A stretch of 64,000 bases of DNA from Bagarius yarrelli (taxonomy: Eukaryota > Chordata > Actinopteri > Siluriformes > Sisoridae). Location: the NCBI GenBank assembly GCA_005784505.1, contig VCAZ01000027.1, positions 3,442,265 to 3,506,264 on the forward strand, read 5' to 3'. This document shows positions 38,561-63,081 of the stretch, piece after piece. The first letter of the stretch is position 1, and the number at the start of each line of letters is the position of its first letter. Made by a program: the position numbers and the translations under genes. Below the pieces are notes generated by a model. The model saw only the letters and a list, made by a program, of their open reading frames with translations. It searched no databases and was not told the origin of the DNA.

Positions 38561-39640
38561 ATCAGAACTTGTTATCCTGCCTTTTTTTCATCCTTCAAAT
38601 AAAGGAAATCCTCTAGTTGATCATTTAAGGGCTATATTTTTTTTCTTGTAAAGCTTTTATTTTAATCTATTTCGTGACCTGAGGGAAATCCTAGGTCGGT
38701 GGGGTTGAAAAAAAACCATGTTACTATGTTGTATTTATATTTCGTGTTTATATTGGTCCCTACAGGGACCCTCATTGTGTGAACTTTGTGAAAGTCCCTA
38801 CGTCGTCGTAATCTAGTGGAAAGTCTTTTGGGTTATTATAGGAGTAAATCTAAAATAGGATGTTTTCAAGTACACACATATAGCATATAATTTTTTTAAG
38901 TACGTGATACCATTTTTTAGATGAATTTTTTTTAAGGAGGGAAATCGGAAATCTACATTAACAGTAAAGCATGTATGAATCATCTCCTATATAAGTACTA
39001 TAGGCAGCTGGGGAAATTGTGGTGTATGTAATATACGTATTTAACATAAATCCAATGTGTCCAGTAAAATTTTCTGTGCAAATACATAGCAATATTATTT
39101 ATTATACATAATATACATACATATCTACTATTATTCAGTATTATTACATATATTTTTAACTGTCACTGGCCTATAGTGTCTCAGAATAAATATATATATG
39201 CAAGGCTACGCCTCCCGGATTGGAAGCTGTTGGACATCTTGCTCGTTGTTAAAAATTGGCGATATAACATATAACACATGGCGACATAAAAATAACCTTA
39301 ATATTAATTCAGATTTATTTATCAATAGCTAAAACTGCACCGAAGTACATCTGAGATAAAGCCTGTGCAGAAATACACACTCAGTATATAATGAGCAAAC
39401 ATCAAGGCCCTTAAAAATAATTAGGTCAAAGCAGTTTTCTGTTCATGAAGCGTCTGTTTTTCTGACTTGCCCTCTGTCATGCTGTCTTTTCTTTCCACAT
39501 TATAAACCGACCTAAAGGACTGAAAGCAGAGAATAATCTTTTGTACAGACATTCATAATCAATGAAAGCTTTAGCAGCATTTCCATTAATGAGGTCAGTA
39601 TGTTTTTACACTCCCTAACTGAGTTCATTTTGTTTTTCAG
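38561..39640. other. Intronic, no feature seen
   Basis: AT-rich, no ORF or repeat family recognised before the acceptor at 39640. Confidence 0.5.
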
Positions 39641-39694
39641 ATCCTGACTGTATTTATAAAGGAATGGCATCAAGCCAATAGGAAATCAGCTGAG
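39641..39694 (+). other. st6gal2: Putative st6gal2 non-coding leader exon (54 nt)
   Basis: A T-rich acceptor (tttgtttttcag) ends at 39640 and a GTGAGA donor starts at 39695, bracketing 54 nt about 1.5 kb before the coding exon. It holds a five-codon upstream ORF, ATG 39664 to TAG 39681. No long reading frame runs through it. The call depends on splice-site shape and position only. Confidence 0.45.
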
Positions 39695-39828
39695 GTGAGA
39701 CATGTGCTTTTCTCTCCTGTTCTTTATTCCTTCCTGTTCTTGTCACCTTTCCTGGCTCTATTTTGATATTTGTGCACGAGTCAAGTGCATGCAAGCCAGG
39801 AAAGGGCTTTATCAGCTGTTCTGAGAAT

Positions 39829-39940
39829 ACGGAGAGAGAGACGGAGAGAAAGAGAGAGAGACACAGACGGAGAGAGACAGAGAGAGAGAGCGAGAAAGAC
39901 GAAGAGAGAGAGAGACACAGGCAGACACACAGAGAGAGAT

Positions 39941-39976
<36 letters not shown>

Positions 39977-40006
39977 AGAAGAGAGGAGAGAGAGAAGAGA
40001 CAGAGC

Positions 40007-40046
<40 letters not shown>

Positions 40047-40205
40047 GGAGCGAGAGAGATGGAGACAGACAGACATATGAAGAGAGATAGACAGACATTT
40101 GGAGAGATGGGAAGAGAGACAGACTGAGGGATGGGAAGAGAGACAGACAAACAGGGGGACAGAGGGCAGGACAGAGCGACAGACAGAGAGACAGACAGAG
40201 ACTGA
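39829..40205. repeat. GA/GACA polypurine tract
   Basis: About 375 bp of AGAG, GACAGA and GGAGAGAG motifs, starting 135 bp after the putative leader exon at 39641-39694. Long ORFs on both strands here are artefacts of the repeat. Confidence 0.9.
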
Positions 40206-40404
40206 TAATAGAGTACACTGTACAAGGGACTGAGATCAAGGCTTATCTCTAAAGTTGTCGGTAATACAGTTACAATCCAGAATAAGACATGATGTATGTC
40301 AGACAAAAAGACAGTTTTCCATTCACTGTTCTTATATCTTTACCCAATGTGTATACAGGCCCCCAGAGTTTTTACAGTAACCGGTCCAGTGTGACTATAA
40401 GGGA

Positions 40405-40595
40405 AGTTCTAGCTAAGTGGTCAAGAGGTTGTATTGCTAACCAGAAGATTGTGGGTTCAATTCAACTCAACATCACCAACCTACCACTGTTGGGCCCCTG
40501 AGCAAGGCCCTTAATCCTTAACTACTCAGTTATATAAATGAAATAAATGTAAGTCACTTTAAAAAGGGCATCTGCCAATTAAATGTAAAAGTAAA
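40405..40595 (+). mobile_element. tRNA-derived SINE, family A, near full length
   Basis: Head AGCTAAGTGGTCAAGAGG with a B-box-like GTGGGTTCAATT, middle block TGTTGGGCCCCTGAGCAAGG, tail GGGCATCTGCCAATTAAATG. Same family as the copy at 44921. It lies just downstream of a GA-rich repeat and upstream of the st6gal2 start exon. Confidence 0.85.
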
Positions 40596-41222
40596 TCGAT
40601 CAGACTTTTAGCTTTGGTAATATTTATTAATATTTTCATCTAGTAAGCCAACTTGATGTGAACCCATCCATTTTACAAGGAAGCAAATAGATTATATATG
40701 TGACTGACAGGTACTGCTTATTTCCCAGGTGTGTCCTGTTTTTGATTGGTCTTAAACAAGGAATTTACAATCAAGACTGTGTTAGTTGGTTGATGGAAAG
40801 AATAAATCGACTATTTTAGCTTCTATATGGAACAATTTCTTGGAGAGACTTTAAGGCTCGGGTTATTTGTAGGGGACTGATTTAAAGCTGCATTTTGTGT
40901 GCTAATAACAAAAGATTTGATGTGAGAAATACTAATTTTAAAGGTAATTGAAGGGTAATTAAACGTGATCATACATCAGATTTTGAAACAAAGTCAGTAT
41001 TAGATTATAAAATCAGTCTTTAATACTGTGGTCTGAATCATATATGAATTAAGGCATGCAGCTACATGCATCCTTATCTTTCATTTATCCATTTTCCCAT
41101 CAAGCACTGATGTGTCTTTATGTGTAGGAATTTTTATTTTAGATGCACCTTAACTTGATTAATAAATCACCAAACCTATTTTTCACTCAGGCCTCCTGTT
41201 GGGAACAGAGGGCTCCTGGGAA

Positions 41223-52851
<11,629 letters not shown>

Positions 52852-53962
52852 ACTGTAATTTGGGCAGAAAAGGGTTGCAATAATTGGAAGGCAGGTATGA
52901 GGTGTTACCTGCAGGCGGTCCACAGAGACAGACTCCACTTGTGCGTTCGGGAAGATTTAAGTTGCGTTTTCTGAGCCTTGTGTGATTCAGAGATCATTGG
53001 GTAGCAATAGGTTTGTCATAGAAAAGCTGTTTTTAAAATCTCTCTGGTGATTGTGCTGTAGCTAGTTGTCATGTGACCAGAGCGACGGTGTTTGTATGCC
53101 TGAAATGGATTTAAATGATATTTATTAAAAGCTAATTTTGCCATTAGAGGCACACACACACGTAAAATATTAATAACTGCTCTTATGAGGGGAGAAAAAA
53201 AACTTTGTTTTTATTGCGGTTATGAAACGGAATGTTTAACGATTGATTTATTGCTATTATTTGGAGTGGATAATAACTTTCTGTTAAACTGAAGTTTTCT
53301 CTCAGCTATTCACAAATAAAAACAGGGCTGCATGTCTGAAAGTACTGCCTGCTGGTGCCATATAATATCTACATTGTAAATGACATCATAATGTCTCTCC
53401 GGAATGTCCGTTTGTAATGGAATTTTTGTCGATCGATCAAACCCTCAGCTGGAAGCCCTGAATGTCATTCCATGCCATACAGCAGAATACAAAACTTCCA
53501 AACAATGTATCCCCTAATGAGGTTCTTTATGAGGACTGCTTTGGTTCAAAAATGGCTGAGGCTGTTGGTGTGTTATGGGTTCTTATCATCCATTTCTACA
53601 TCCAAATCCACGTTCGTCTGCCTTTTTTTTTTCAGCTTTTGGCAATATGACCAGCGATCGGTAGTCAGATTCATTGTGTTTAATTGTGTATCTTTTTCAG
53701 GACGTCACAGATCTTTACACAATCCTTACGGAGAAGTCGAAAGCGAATGAAAAACGAATTTTCCTTGCGTCATATTTTAAAATGTTTTGTTTGAACCAGC
53801 TTTTTATCTACATGTGGTGTTTTATCGATGTAAATAGAGCTTTTTATACTGGTAGAAGTACAAGGTTTTATCTTATGATGTGTATGTATTATTTTCTAGA
53901 TTCCATTAATCTGTAAAGAAAACAAACACCATCATTGTATGGACTGAAGAGATAAAAGTGAG

Positions 53963-53998
<36 letters not shown>

Positions 53999-55727
53999 CT
54001 GTAAATTGTGATAGTAAAACTGGGAACTGCTGTTTGCAGAGTGGTAGACTCTTTATCTCTTTCTCTCTCTCTTTTTATCTGTTGGTTTAATATTTTATTC
54101 CGAAACCTGTGTTGGTAGTGTAATATTTAGATCTGATAACTACCTACCTTCCCGCCCCATGTTGGGGTAAAGTAAATTGATATCGATGATCGGTGATTTT
54201 AGATTTTCTCCTCATCCTTCATGTTGTGTTTTTTTTTTTTTTTTTTTTTTGAAAGATAACGTTAGACTGAACTCTGTGATTTTTGCTCTTTTCCTACTCC
54301 ATCTCTGAAGATGAATTGCATTAATCTCTGCTCTGTCACACACCATCCCGTGCTTCCCCGTTTAGAAAGAGGGATATTATTGGTGATGAGATTAGACGAA
54401 AGTGCAGTAGAGCTCACAGAAAGTTTTTGTTATTTCTCTCAGTCGTACTGCAGGGAATGTATACAGAAGCAAACTACTGAACACTTCCTGAATGTTTGGA
54501 AGTCTTAAATGGCAGAATGAGCACCATCAACCAATCCAAAAAGGGTCAGACGTTGCACCCTGTATCGACTGTGCATCCCAAGCAATGCACTTCAAGTTGA
54601 CGTTTGGCAAAATTTGTTTTAAAAATTTGCCACTCCAATCTGTGCTTCCTAAAATATTTGCGGTCCATTACACGGAAATCTGGGAAAGATATGTTTTCTC
54701 TATGGAAATCTGTTTAACGATGTGACTACATTTTAATTTTCACTTTAAAGTCCTAGCTAAATACTGCAAAGTGGACACTGCATGCTAAGTAGATGGGCTC
54801 CTAAGCTCATTGTGGTAACGGTATCTATTTGTTAGTGTAACAATAATGATCTTTTAATCTTTACATTGTTTTAAATAACAGAAATAAAGTGGTATTGGGA
54901 CGTTTAGGGAGATGATCATGCACTGTTTTTGAGTATTGGCAATACTGTGCCAAATAAGTGTTCAGTGTTTTCCTGATCAGGTTGTAAGGGCCTCGTTGTG
55001 TGTTTGGGGCTGTCACTTTGGTGCTGTGAATCTGTATTATGGACTGAAACTGTGGTGCTGTGAATTTGTGCTAAATTTCTTTCTTGCCAGCTTCTGATAG
55101 GCTGTTATGTCCATACAGTATTTAACAGAAGCACTTTTTCAGTAAAATAATCACATGAACACAAACTACTCAGTGTCTGTGTTAATGGCTACTGGGTGTG
55201 AACTGTGGATTTTTATACACATCTGATATTGGAGTGGTCTGTATAGGACACCATAAAAGTTCTGACTTTATCTAAATCGTTTAGAACAAATGACCAGCTG
55301 GATTTCTACATCCTAACAGTTGTCTAGATTCTGTTATTTGGTTTTCAGAATGTGTAATCTTCTGCTCAGTGGGGATTAACCAGGCTGAATTCGATGACAG
55401 CGGTAGGTGCGAAGGCTGTATTCATTCGACAGCTGTGCGGCTGCGGTCTTTTTTGAGATGAAGTTGACTTGCTTGTTGTTTCCACTTCGAATCTGATGTG
55501 ATTGGTAATCTTGCGAAAACAACAAGTCATTACTGTGCAGTTATTTATAGACTCTCTCTCTCTCTGTCTCTCTCTCTCTCTCTTCACCTAACCACCACAC
55601 AGCGTTTTTAAAATGTGATCTAATGTACATTGAAAGCCATTTAGAAGTGTACATAGTTAAGCCAGATGGCCTACAAAAGCCGTCAGAGGCTTTTGATGCC
55701 ATTTCTTTGTTTTGCTGTTGATGCAAA

Positions 55728-55759
<32 letters not shown>

Positions 55760-56190
55760 AATGAAATTTGTGTGTTTTATCATTTTCTAACATGAAAATA
55801 AAGATGCATAAGTAACAGGTGTATTTTATATTGATCTGTTATTATAAACTTGGGCTAGTTGAGATTGTGACAGAAACAATCCTTAACAATGCTTTATATG
55901 ATATGTTGTTGACCAGTACTTTCCAACTGATCTTAATATTCACTTAATTTTGGTCTTAATTTATTGTTTATTAAGGACACAACTAGAAAAACAGTGTGAT
56001 GTAACATTTTTCTGACAATTGGCATTGCTGGTAGTTTTTTTTTTTTTTTGTTTGTTTGTTTTTTAATCTAGGATTTCTGGATTGTATTTTATTAATTTCT
56101 TTTCAGTAGTCCAGCCCAGACCTTTAAAATTAACATGGTGAATACTTTGTCTTGTTTCATCTTCAATAAAAGCTTTCTGGTGATTTCTGA
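52852..56190 (+). other. st6gal2: Probable st6gal2 3' UTR with several polyadenylation signals
   Basis: No gene-like ORF follows the stop codon for 3.3 kb. AATAAA occurs at 53315-53320, 54883-54888, 55797-55802 and 56165-56170, so several 3' ends are possible. The last is followed by a T/GT-rich stretch and would put cleavage near 56185. A (GT)n tract at about 53965-53995 and poly-T runs near 54230 and 55735 lie inside. The extent is inferred from signals only. Confidence 0.5.
53965..53995. repeat. (GT)n microsatellite in the 3' UTR region
   Basis: About fifteen GT dinucleotides within the probable st6gal2 3' UTR. Confidence 0.95.
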
Positions 56191-56931
56191 GTGATTACTT
56201 GTCTATGCAGCTTTCCATTGTGTACATTCTCTTCCATCAAGAAAAGAGTTATATATAATAAACACATGCATAGATTTAGCAATAGTGAGTCACTTTTTTT
56301 TTTTAGTTAAGTTCGTTTTCTCACGGTTCATGAAGATGCATAAAACTGGATTGATGTCTGTGCTGCTGATAGGGAATTCTGGGAACAGATTGAAAGAGTC
56401 CCTGTTGGCCAAAATGGCCATTAAAGCCACCATACTGTACACACAGCAAAAAACACACCATCATCGTTATAACTATAATCAGCAGGTGGCTGTCTTTTCT
56501 TCAGGCCATCTTATGAATCTTTCCTAACCAGACATGAAAAACATGATTATTTATTGATCTACAGCACCTCAGGCTGTCCGGGCAGAATACAGGAACGCAG
56601 GAGACAAAGTCGGCTTGTTTTTTAAGTGCAGAGATGGAAGAAAAAAAAAAGAAAATGAAAGTGTAGAATTTGTCATGGATACTATTTTCTGGGTGTATGT
56701 ACAAGAAGATGAAGTCAGCTGTCAGGTAGCTGGTGTAGCTCAACCAGTTCAGAATGTATCAGCATCACTATCCTCAGGGTGCATCACTATACTATTAAAT
56801 CTGGTTAAAAACAAAAACAGTAGGTGAGACAGTAAGATCTGTCTTGCCCCACCACCTCTGTTCTCATCCCCTCCTCTTGCTGATGGCGAGTGCTCTGATT
56901 GGCTGGCTGCATGGTTTTTAGGCTTAGGTCG

Positions 56932-57083
56932 ACCTGCCCCATGCCAATGCGCTCTTTTACACCGGATCTAGTGGAGGCGGTGTCCTGAGAGTATTATACT
57001 TTCAAGCTTCATGATGACACTCTTCACATAAACACAGCCTCCACTAGATCCGGTGTAAAAGAGCACATCGGCATGGGGCAGGT
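56932..57083. repeat. Foldback element between st6gal2 and gmppa
   Basis: ACCTGCCCCATGCCAATGCG, CTCTTTTACACCGGATCTAG, TGGAGGC (56932-56978) is repeated inverted at 57037-57083 with two mismatches. The loop of about 58 bp has no ORF. The arms are GC-richer than the surroundings. Confidence 0.9.
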
Positions 57084-57229
57084 GTTCTCAGTAATTTTGT
57101 TAAAATACAAACTTTAAACAAGCTTTGAAATATTCTCTACAAACTAGTACTAAAACCACTTTATGAAAGCTACGATTGGTTTTCTTTCCCCAAATGAATC
57201 CTCAAGAAATAAATACCACAAATTCCACA

Positions 57230-57789
57230 AAAATGTTCACATTTATTTCTTTAACATAACACACCATTCACATTATGACCTGATTATAACATTTCACAAC
57301 AGCATTCTCCTGAACGTAAAATCATTTAAATATTCTTGACTAAAATAAATACTCAGGCTAAAAGGCTGTCATGACGTTTACCAAAAATGTAAAAACGGAT
57401 TTCTAGTTATATTTCGAGATATTTGTGTCTTGAAGCAGCTTCAATGAATTGCATAATTAATGAATTATTATGTTGAGACTGTTTCTTCATTTCCTTTTGC
57501 GGTAATTACAGATCATATCACTGCATCGCTCCAAAATCAAGGATTACAAATAAATATCTGTCTTTAATATTTATGGCCTTCACATTTAGGTGCTGCTCTA
57601 AAATACTGACATTTTACTTAGTATTTTATTTTATTGATGATTAATAACAGCTGTTACTCACTGATAAGCTAATGTCCCCAGAGACTGATTTATTTCCTTA
57701 TAGACAACTTCATACCAAATAGGACGTAGTGGGGGGCCAATACTTTAGCAACAGAATGTGATACATTGTATAACCAATAATCATCAGAG
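57230..57789 (-). other. gmppa: Probable gmppa 3' UTR
   Basis: Reading the minus strand after the stop, AATAAA occurs at 57694-57689 (about 95 nt after the stop) and again at 57247-57242. Either could define the 3' end. No ORF or repeat is recognised here. Confidence 0.4.
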
Positions 57790-57890
57790 TCACAGGATGA
57801 TCTGGTTTTTGAAGCTGCGGTTCAGGTCTTTGTGTGGCAGGACGATGGAGTTGAGAATGATGACTTCCGAAGGAATTGTCACGTTACAGC
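57790..57890 (-). CDS. gmppa: gmppa last exon with stop codon
   Basis: Acceptor gtttttgcag precedes 57890. The exon completes a glycine codon, encodes CNVTIPSEVIILNSIVLPHK and DLNRSFKNQIIL, and stops with TGA at 57792-57790. The ending matches the vertebrate GMPPA C-terminus. Confidence 0.96.
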
Positions 57891-60800
57891 CTGCAAAAAC
57901 GTAAAACGCACATTACACAAACCTTCAGAAAACCTTCAAAAACTACACACAATCCTACACCCAATACTACACACAATTCTACAGCTAAAACTACACACTG
58001 AACTACACCTAAACTACACACAGACCTACAGCTGAAACTACACACGGGACTACACCTAAACTACACACAGACCTACAGCTAAAACTACACACGGGACTAC
58101 ACCTAAACTACACACACCTACAGCTGAAACTGTGTGTGTGATGTGGAACTCGGTAAGGTAATGAATGGGTGTGATGTGGTACTCAGGATGGTGATGGATG
58201 TGTGTGATGCGGAACTCGGTAAGGTAATGAATGGGTGTGATGTGGTACTCAGGATGGTGATGGATGTGTGTGTGATTTAAAAACTTAGTATGGTGATGGA
58301 TGGGTGTGATGTGGTACTCAGGATGGTGATGGATGTGTGTGATGCGGAACTCGGTAAGGTAATGAATGGGTGTGATGTGGTACTCAGGATGGTGATGGAT
58401 GTGTGTGATGCGGAACTCATGAATGTGATGGATGTGGGTAATGTGGTATTTAGGATGGTGATGGATGTGTGTGATGTGGAACTCAGTATGGTAATGATGT
58501 GTGTAATTTGGTCCTCAGGATTGTGATGGGTTTGTGTGTGATTTGATACTCAAAATGGTAATGAATGGGTGTGATGTGGTACTCAGGATTGTCATGGATG
58601 TGTGTGATGTGGAACTTAGTATGGTGATGGATGGGTGTGATGTGGTACTCAGGATGGTGATGGATGTGTGTGATGTGGTACTCAGGATGTTGATGGATGT
58701 GTGTGATCTGGTACCAAGAGTGGTGATTGATGTGTGTTATGTGGAACTTAGTATAGTAATGGAAGTTAATATAATAATAATAATATTCAACTTCATTGTC
58801 ATTGTGCGAGGTACGTGTACAGAGCCAATGAAATGCATTTTTCGCATATACTATCTTAGTAAGTTGCTCAAGGACCCAACAGTGGTTGACTTGCCGGTGG
58901 TGGGGCTTGAGCCCAGGTGTTTCTGGTCTTCAGATCAGCAACTCAGCACCTTAACCATTTGAGCCACTACTGCCCCCCAACAAACCCCAACTTAGTATAG
59001 TAATGTGTGATTTGATACTTTAAATGGTGATGGGTGTGTGTGATATGGTACCCAGGATGGTGATTGATGGTGTTAGTTTTCCGTCTCTGAACAGAGTCTC
59101 GCTGTCGATTTTGGCGTACGGGTCGTTGGGGTTCGGGTCACTTGGGGTTCCCTCCACTCTTGCCCACTTTCCGATAGTGCTGTCCCACCCGATTATACTG
59201 TTCAACACACAGCTGTGATCCTGCACACGGACACACACAAACACACACAATCGGCTTGATGGTGATGGCTAGCATGCTTCATCATGCACACTTTTAATAG
59301 GTTGTACTTAAAATAAAAAAGTAAGGAAAAGAAAATAAATGCCTGTAAAGTGGCTCCATGGAGGATAATGGACTCTCTGACTCGAACCCCGGCCCCGATT
59401 GTCACACCAGTTCCTATTGACACATTCGGTCCCAACTGCAAGAATCAGAAAAAAAAGACTAAATTACTCTATGACAGAAAAGTGTCATTGTAAAATCAGC
59501 TGAGAAATAACTTCTATCTACTATCTAGTGCTATCACCACCATGCTTTACTGAGTAACTAAACATAGTGCTACCACCATGCTTCACAGTGTAACTGTTCC
59601 TGGTGCTACCACCATCATGCTTCACTGAGTAACTAGACCTAGTGCTACCACCACCATGCTTTACTCAGTAACTGAACATATTGCTACTATCACCATGTAT
59701 TACTGAGTAACTAAACATAGTGGTACACCACCATGCTTCACTGAGTAACTGAACATAGTGCCACCACTGCCATGCTTCACTGAGTAAATGAACATAGTGC
59801 TACCACCATCATGCTTTACTGAGTTATTGAACATAGTGCCACCACCACCATGCTTCACTGAGTAGATTCATCATATATAACACTAAATAAACACCTTAAA
59901 AAGAAGCAATCTTAGACTTAGAGCTCACCACAGCACTGGGGTCGATGTTAGCAGTCGGGTGGACATAAACATTTCCTGCAAAACAGGCATTTCAAGAGGC
60001 AAATGGGTCATAAATCATCCAACAATTTATTTTACCTATGAAAAAAAATTCTGTACATTAAAATGAGGACACACACACAGAAAACTTTAACGCTGCAGGA
60101 TGTTTGAGGAAACACATTTGGTAAATAAAAGGTCAATTCTGGTTAGCTGCATAAAGTCTAAGTAAAATTTGTGTAAAAAGTATTTGAATGCAGTAAAATG
60201 ATTACCAATTATTTTCGGCCCACAGTCTTTGTTAGCAGCCAGTCTCTCAGGGTGGGTCTTATGGTACTGGTTCAGGTACAACCGACTGGCATAGATAGCT
60301 GATCTAAAGCAAAACACAAAATAATAAATCAGCATTCCTTTAAAGTATTTCCGTGAATTACCGGTTTAACAAAATGGCAGTCCAACACCTTAACCAACAC
60401 CTTAACCAGTGCTGTACCACCAACCACCACATTGGGCTACGTTCACACTGCGAGGCTTAGTGTTTCAATTCTGATTTTTTTTCCTCGGATGAAATTTTTT
60501 TTTTTGTATCACTGTTTACATTGTTTTAAATGTAAACTGATGATGCTCTTAAACCCGCATGCTCAAAAGAACAAATTCTACATCTCACGCAATGTCCTGT
60601 CATACAGAAAAATAAAGTAGAAAACACTTACATTTATAAGGTGATGTGCAAATTAATGAGCAGTCAATTAATGAGCAGTCAATGAGGAGAAAAATAGGCC
60701 AAATTTTACTAATAGCATGTTATGGAGCAGTGGCAGCTACTTTAGTATGGAGGTGTGTGTGGATGTGGAGCTGGGGGCAGGAGCGGTGGGACTGTGATGT

Positions 60801-61370
60801 GAATTTCTTTCTCAAAATTTGATTATATATCCACTTCTGAATGATGATGCATGTTGACCAAAAATGACTTAAAAGTCACACGAATTCTAATATGACTGTT
60901 TACATTGCAAAACATCTGACCTGTCACATTTATTACCACCCATGGAAGCAGTTTGTGCTGTTCACACAGATCTGAGTCACAGATCTGGGGCAAAATATAT
61001 CGGATTTAGGCCACATTTGCCTGCAGTGTGAACGTAGCCCTAGTCATGAATAAAACCGATGATGATGATGATGATGATGATCTCACCCTGCAGATTTAAT
61101 CTGACTCCAGAATCGGTCCGTTTTGTAAACGTAGAGTTTCTCCTGAGCCGCCAGGGCCGTGAAAATATCCTGCTCCAAACGGATCACCTCGGCTCTCTGC
61201 CAGCCGTTACATTGCTCATCTCTGCAACACAAACACGACACACCCATTACTCCAAAAAGGGGCAAAGAAATAATTTGTTAATTATTATTAATTAGCAAGC
61301 TTTTTCTAAGTGTGAGAGAATGTGAGAAATCATTAAGTAAAGCAGCGCAGCCATTTACACATATCAGCTA

Positions 61371-61402
<32 letters not shown>

Positions 61403-63047
61403 TATTATCTCCACCTTTTATTAATCTCTTATTAAAAAAAAAATAAATAAACAAATCCAGACCTAAATTGTATTCAGCAAACAGTTTAAAGCTTTCCATT
61501 AGATTTTCAGTTTTATTCAAGTTTAAAGCTTTCCATTAGATTTGTGACTCTCAAGCGCCGCCCAGTGGGCGTTCAGACAATGACAAGGGGTATTTAAAAT
61601 TTGGTGGAGATTAATGGTGGGTGCTAAAGAAACAGATATTTTAATGTAGAAATTTGTCAATTTTTTCACAAAACATTTATAGAACAGCTCAAAAGGGCTA
61701 ATATAACATGGAGTATCTTCAGTATGGCTTTATTACCCTTACATTTATGAAGAAAAAGAATAAAATACACAGGATGTCACTAATTTGTAAAATGCCTTTA
61801 TTTTGTCACGTATACTTTTTTACAGCGCAGTGAAATTCTTTTTTTCGCATATCCCATCTCAGTAAGTTTGGGGTCAGAGGGCAGAGTCAGCTATGATACA
61901 GCACCCCTGGAGCAGGAAGGGTTAGAGGTCTTGCTCAAGGACCCAACAGTGGTTGGCTTGCCGGTGGTGGAGCTTGAACCCAGGTCTTCCTGGTCTCCAG
62001 ATTAGCAACTCAGCGCCTTAACCATTTGAGCCACCACAACTGCCCCAGCTTCTCCAACTCAGCAATTGTGGTGGCTCAAATGGTTAAGGCGCTGAGTTGC
62101 TAATCACAATTGCTGAGTTGGACATGCTGGGGCAATTGTGGTGGCTCAAATGGTTAAGGCGCTTACAAACTTAAGACTTTTATGATCATTGTTTAATATT
62201 TTATCTTCAGCCAAGTTTGTATTTTTGTATTTAGAGTTTATTTCTTATTCTTTTTGTATTCTTATAACTTTCACTCATAACAAATAGCGGTTTCATTAAA
62301 TGATAGCTTTTAAGACAGAAAGTATTCAGTTTGTATGCATAGGATGTGGGCTGGGGCACAAAGGGGTATTAACTTGACTTAAGGAGGGATTTGCTTAAAA
62401 TAGGTTGAGAAACACTACATTAGATCATTACTGCGCAGTGGTTAATGTTTTGGCTGGTAACTTAACTGATGCAGTATGTAACGTTTCATTTCATAAACTG
62501 TCCCATCGGAAGACATATCATGTGATTGAGAAAACAGATTCTACTGTTATACTGGGTCAAATTACTGGGTCAAATAAGTGTGCACATACACACACCTCAC
62601 AGCATATCGTACACGTTATGTAGTTTTACAGCATATCACACACACATCTCAACAATCCCACAGCATGATGTCCCGTACACACAAACACACATTTACATCT
62701 TACAAAATCTCATTCATACACACACTTCAGGCAAATAAATTGGATCTGTTTTGTGCCCGAAAATGAGGTCAGGAAATACCTGAAATAAATCCTGACCTAA
62801 AAAAAAAATACATTTTTCTTTTCTGATGTCAAGGCATATTTCAGTAATCAGGGAAATCCAGAACCCAGTCCTTTACCCTATTAAGAATTATCAGGATGCT
62901 GGAGGAGACTTAAAAAAAAAAGTCTTTGGATCTCAATCCTTAAATTATTACATGGTGCAGCAGATACTTACATCATAATTTATTTGTTATTTCTATAATA
63001 AATTCTATAATAAAGCCAGGAACTACAGTGCAGCCTCTAATTCTACT

Positions 63048-63081
<34 letters not shown>

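Noticed and set aside
39654..40306. ORFs of 106-164 codons on both strands
   Set aside because: All are translations of the GA/GACA tract, giving RERE or SLSL runs.
41199..41222. Upstream TTG start for st6gal2
   Set aside because: ATG at 41223 gives the family's start pattern (M-K-x-x-x-K-Q-W); there is no reason to use TTG in a vertebrate.
57925..58770. CRISPR-like array
   Set aside because: The units are tandem with no unique spacers, in a vertebrate genome.
58290..58962. Repetitive protein VMDGCDVVLRMV... on the + strand
   Set aside because: The unit length is a multiple of three, so a minisatellite gives an open frame by default. It is antisense within the last gmppa intron.
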